DNA of 64,000 nt from Elephas maximus indicus. Taxonomy: Eukaryota > Chordata > Mammalia > Proboscidea > Elephantidae. The notes below the pieces were generated by a model. It was not told where the DNA came from and made no database searches. It was given only the letters and a program-made list of their open reading frames with translations. The position numbers and the translations under genes are program-made. The DNA is taken from the NCBI RefSeq assembly GCF_024166365.1, contig NC_064832.1:40080249-40144248 (forward strand), in the 5' to 3' direction. Shown here piece by piece: positions 62,700 to 64,000 of the stretch. Position 1 is the stretch's first letter; every line of letters starts with the position of its first letter.

Positions 62700-63175
62700 T
62701 CTACTGAAAAGACCTAGAAAATATGACCAACCCAGTAGCAATGAACATCCCTAGTGCCTTATTGTGGTGTTGAAATATGATTTCTCTGTTAAAGGAACCA
62801 GGGCTTCTTGAAGAAATGACTAATTATAGTTCCGGGGCAAGATATGTCCAGAATGACCCTAGAATATCTTATTATACCATAGCAGGAAAATTATTAAATA
62901 ACTAGAGACATTTCAAAAGATCTTCAGAGCTACGTTGAGGAGGCTTCCATTGGCCAAAGATAGGACAGGTTGAGCTTCAGTAATAATTACATTTGATTTA
63001 AACGTGCCACATATGCTTAAATCCTTGAGTTCATAATGATATATATTTTTTTAAATTGGTCATCTTCAGAGGATTACAAGAACCCCAGTTCATTATACTG
63101 CAAAATATGTTGGTAAAACTGGTAAAGGGACAAAATCAAGTATTTAGCCTGTCTCTCCTACTTAACTGTTACTTT
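62700..63175 (+). mobile_element. Probable L1ME/HAL1-type fragment
   Basis: Low-similarity LINE-like sequence (agacctagaaaatatgacc, cattggccaaagataggacagg, gattacaagaaccccagttc), contiguous in kind with 63380-64000. Confidence 0.35.
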
Positions 63176-63378
63176 TGTTGTTAGTTGTCATTGAGTCATT
63201 TCTGACTCATAGTGATCCCATGTGTGCAGAGTAGAACTGCTCTGCAGGGTTTTCAAGGCTGTGACCTTTCAGAAGGAGATTGCCAGGCCTGTCTTTTGAG
63301 GCACCCCTGGGTGAGTTTGAACTGTCAACCTTTTGGCAAGTAGCCAAGCACTTAATTGTGCATTACCCAGGGACTCAG
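63176..63378 (-). mobile_element. AfroSINE, B-type
   Basis: tgttgttagttgtcattgagtc, gcagggttttcaaggctg, cagaaggagattgccagg, cattacccagggactc. Confidence 0.9.
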
Positions 63379-63379
63379 T

Positions 63380-64000
63380 AATCAAATAGTAAATTAGGGA
63401 GAGTGTCTCATAAACATATTTTAACTAGCACAGGAGAAAGAAATGTCAGAATTAGACTCCTACCATTTTACAACCCCCAATGATGGATCAAGTGCTGTCA
63501 AGATTGTAAAAAGAGAGACAACCAAACATTACATGTGTCTTGTAATATGTCTGATGCAGCCTCTGAATCCAGCTGCCAAATTGCAGCAAATACAGAGGGC
63601 AGAGGAACAGGTAGAATTGCCCCAAGAGCATGCAATCAGCAAAATCAGAACTGTGGGAAATGCTACAGGTCAGACAGCTCAGGTTCTTCAACAGATAATT
63701 TGTAGGAAATTAAAGAGATAGATGACAAATTTGTAGATAATAGAGACTTAAAAATCAAATATTTTAAAATGGACAAGACTAAACTATAGTGCCTAGGGAT
63801 ATGCATTTAGGTGGAGCACTTATATTAAAGAAAAGTGATCACTGTGAAAGTTAGGATAGTGTTTACTCTTGGGGAAGGGACAGGGGTGACTGGGGTCGGA
63901 GGCTTCTGGGCAGTTGGCGAAGTTCTTTTTCTTGACCTTGGTGATGGTCGTTTAAGCCATTTGATTCATGTTGTTTTCTGTATCTGTATATTATTTTGTA
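63380..64000 (+). mobile_element. L1M (L1ME-type) 3' region
   Basis: gggatatgcatttaggtggagcac, agaaaagtgatcactgtgaaag, ggatagtgtttactcttgggg, cttcttttcttgaccttggtg-type segments follow an old L1M 3' UTR. It runs off the right edge. Confidence 0.6.

Overview
This is mammalian nuclear DNA with intron-split genes, MIR/L2/L1M fossils and microsatellites. It comes almost certainly from an afrotherian (elephant, manatee or hyrax-like). The key evidence is about 37 copies of a short tRNA-headed SINE of the AfroSINE type (head like gccctggtggcgcagtgg, tail like ctatgagtcggaatcgactc) together with several copies of a BovB-like RTE LINE whose 3' end (ctatgagtcggaaccaactc, then (AAC)n) resembles the SINE tail. 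The species cannot be fixed from sequence alone.

One host gene is clearly present: the 5' half of MTRF1 (mitochondrial translation release factor 1) on the + strand. A CpG-rich region with a ZNF143-type site lies near 24.65-24.97 kb and is the likely promoter. Four coding exons follow: 30746-31171 (with the start codon), 38955-39046, 41746-41827 and 42454-42561. They join in phase and encode residues 1 to about 233, covering the presequence and most of the PCRF domain. The GGQ-bearing catalytic exons are not in the window and should lie beyond 64 kb.

The rest is layered transposon history. 1-1790: a decayed hAT/ZMYM1-like transposase (- strand). 2.6-8.3 kb: L2 and unnamed repeats, a candidate LTR with two 27-bp triplications, a MITE, a tRNA-Gly-headed composite SINE, and an AfroSINE fused to a tRNA-iMet copy. 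8.67-13.14 kb: a full-length RTE with an 11-bp target-site duplication plus an RTE fragment. 17.8-21.3 kb: an RTE split by a full-length EEF1A1 retrocopy, itself hit by a poly(A)-only insertion. 23.6-24.6 and 27.7-30.7 kb: 5'-truncated L1s, the second ending about 25 bp before the MTRF1 start exon. 34.3-38.6 kb: a minus-strand RTE split by an L1. 46.15-53.77 kb: a full-length minus-strand L1 with intact ORF1, broken ORF2 and a 5'UTR of ~210-bp monomers. 53.9-55.2 kb: a Tigger-type element carrying a nested MER2-like element. 55.6-58.5 kb: another RTE. 58.6-64 kb: a MaLR LTR, a HAL1 fragmented by other repeats, a perfect 80-bp inverted repeat and an L1M tail.

No bacterial-type system, CRISPR array or functional RNA gene was found. 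The most notable signals are insertion and mutation mechanisms recorded at base resolution: a pre-tRNA-iMet/SINE template-switch chimera, a template-switch hairpin, and a poly(A)-only insertion with a target-site duplication.
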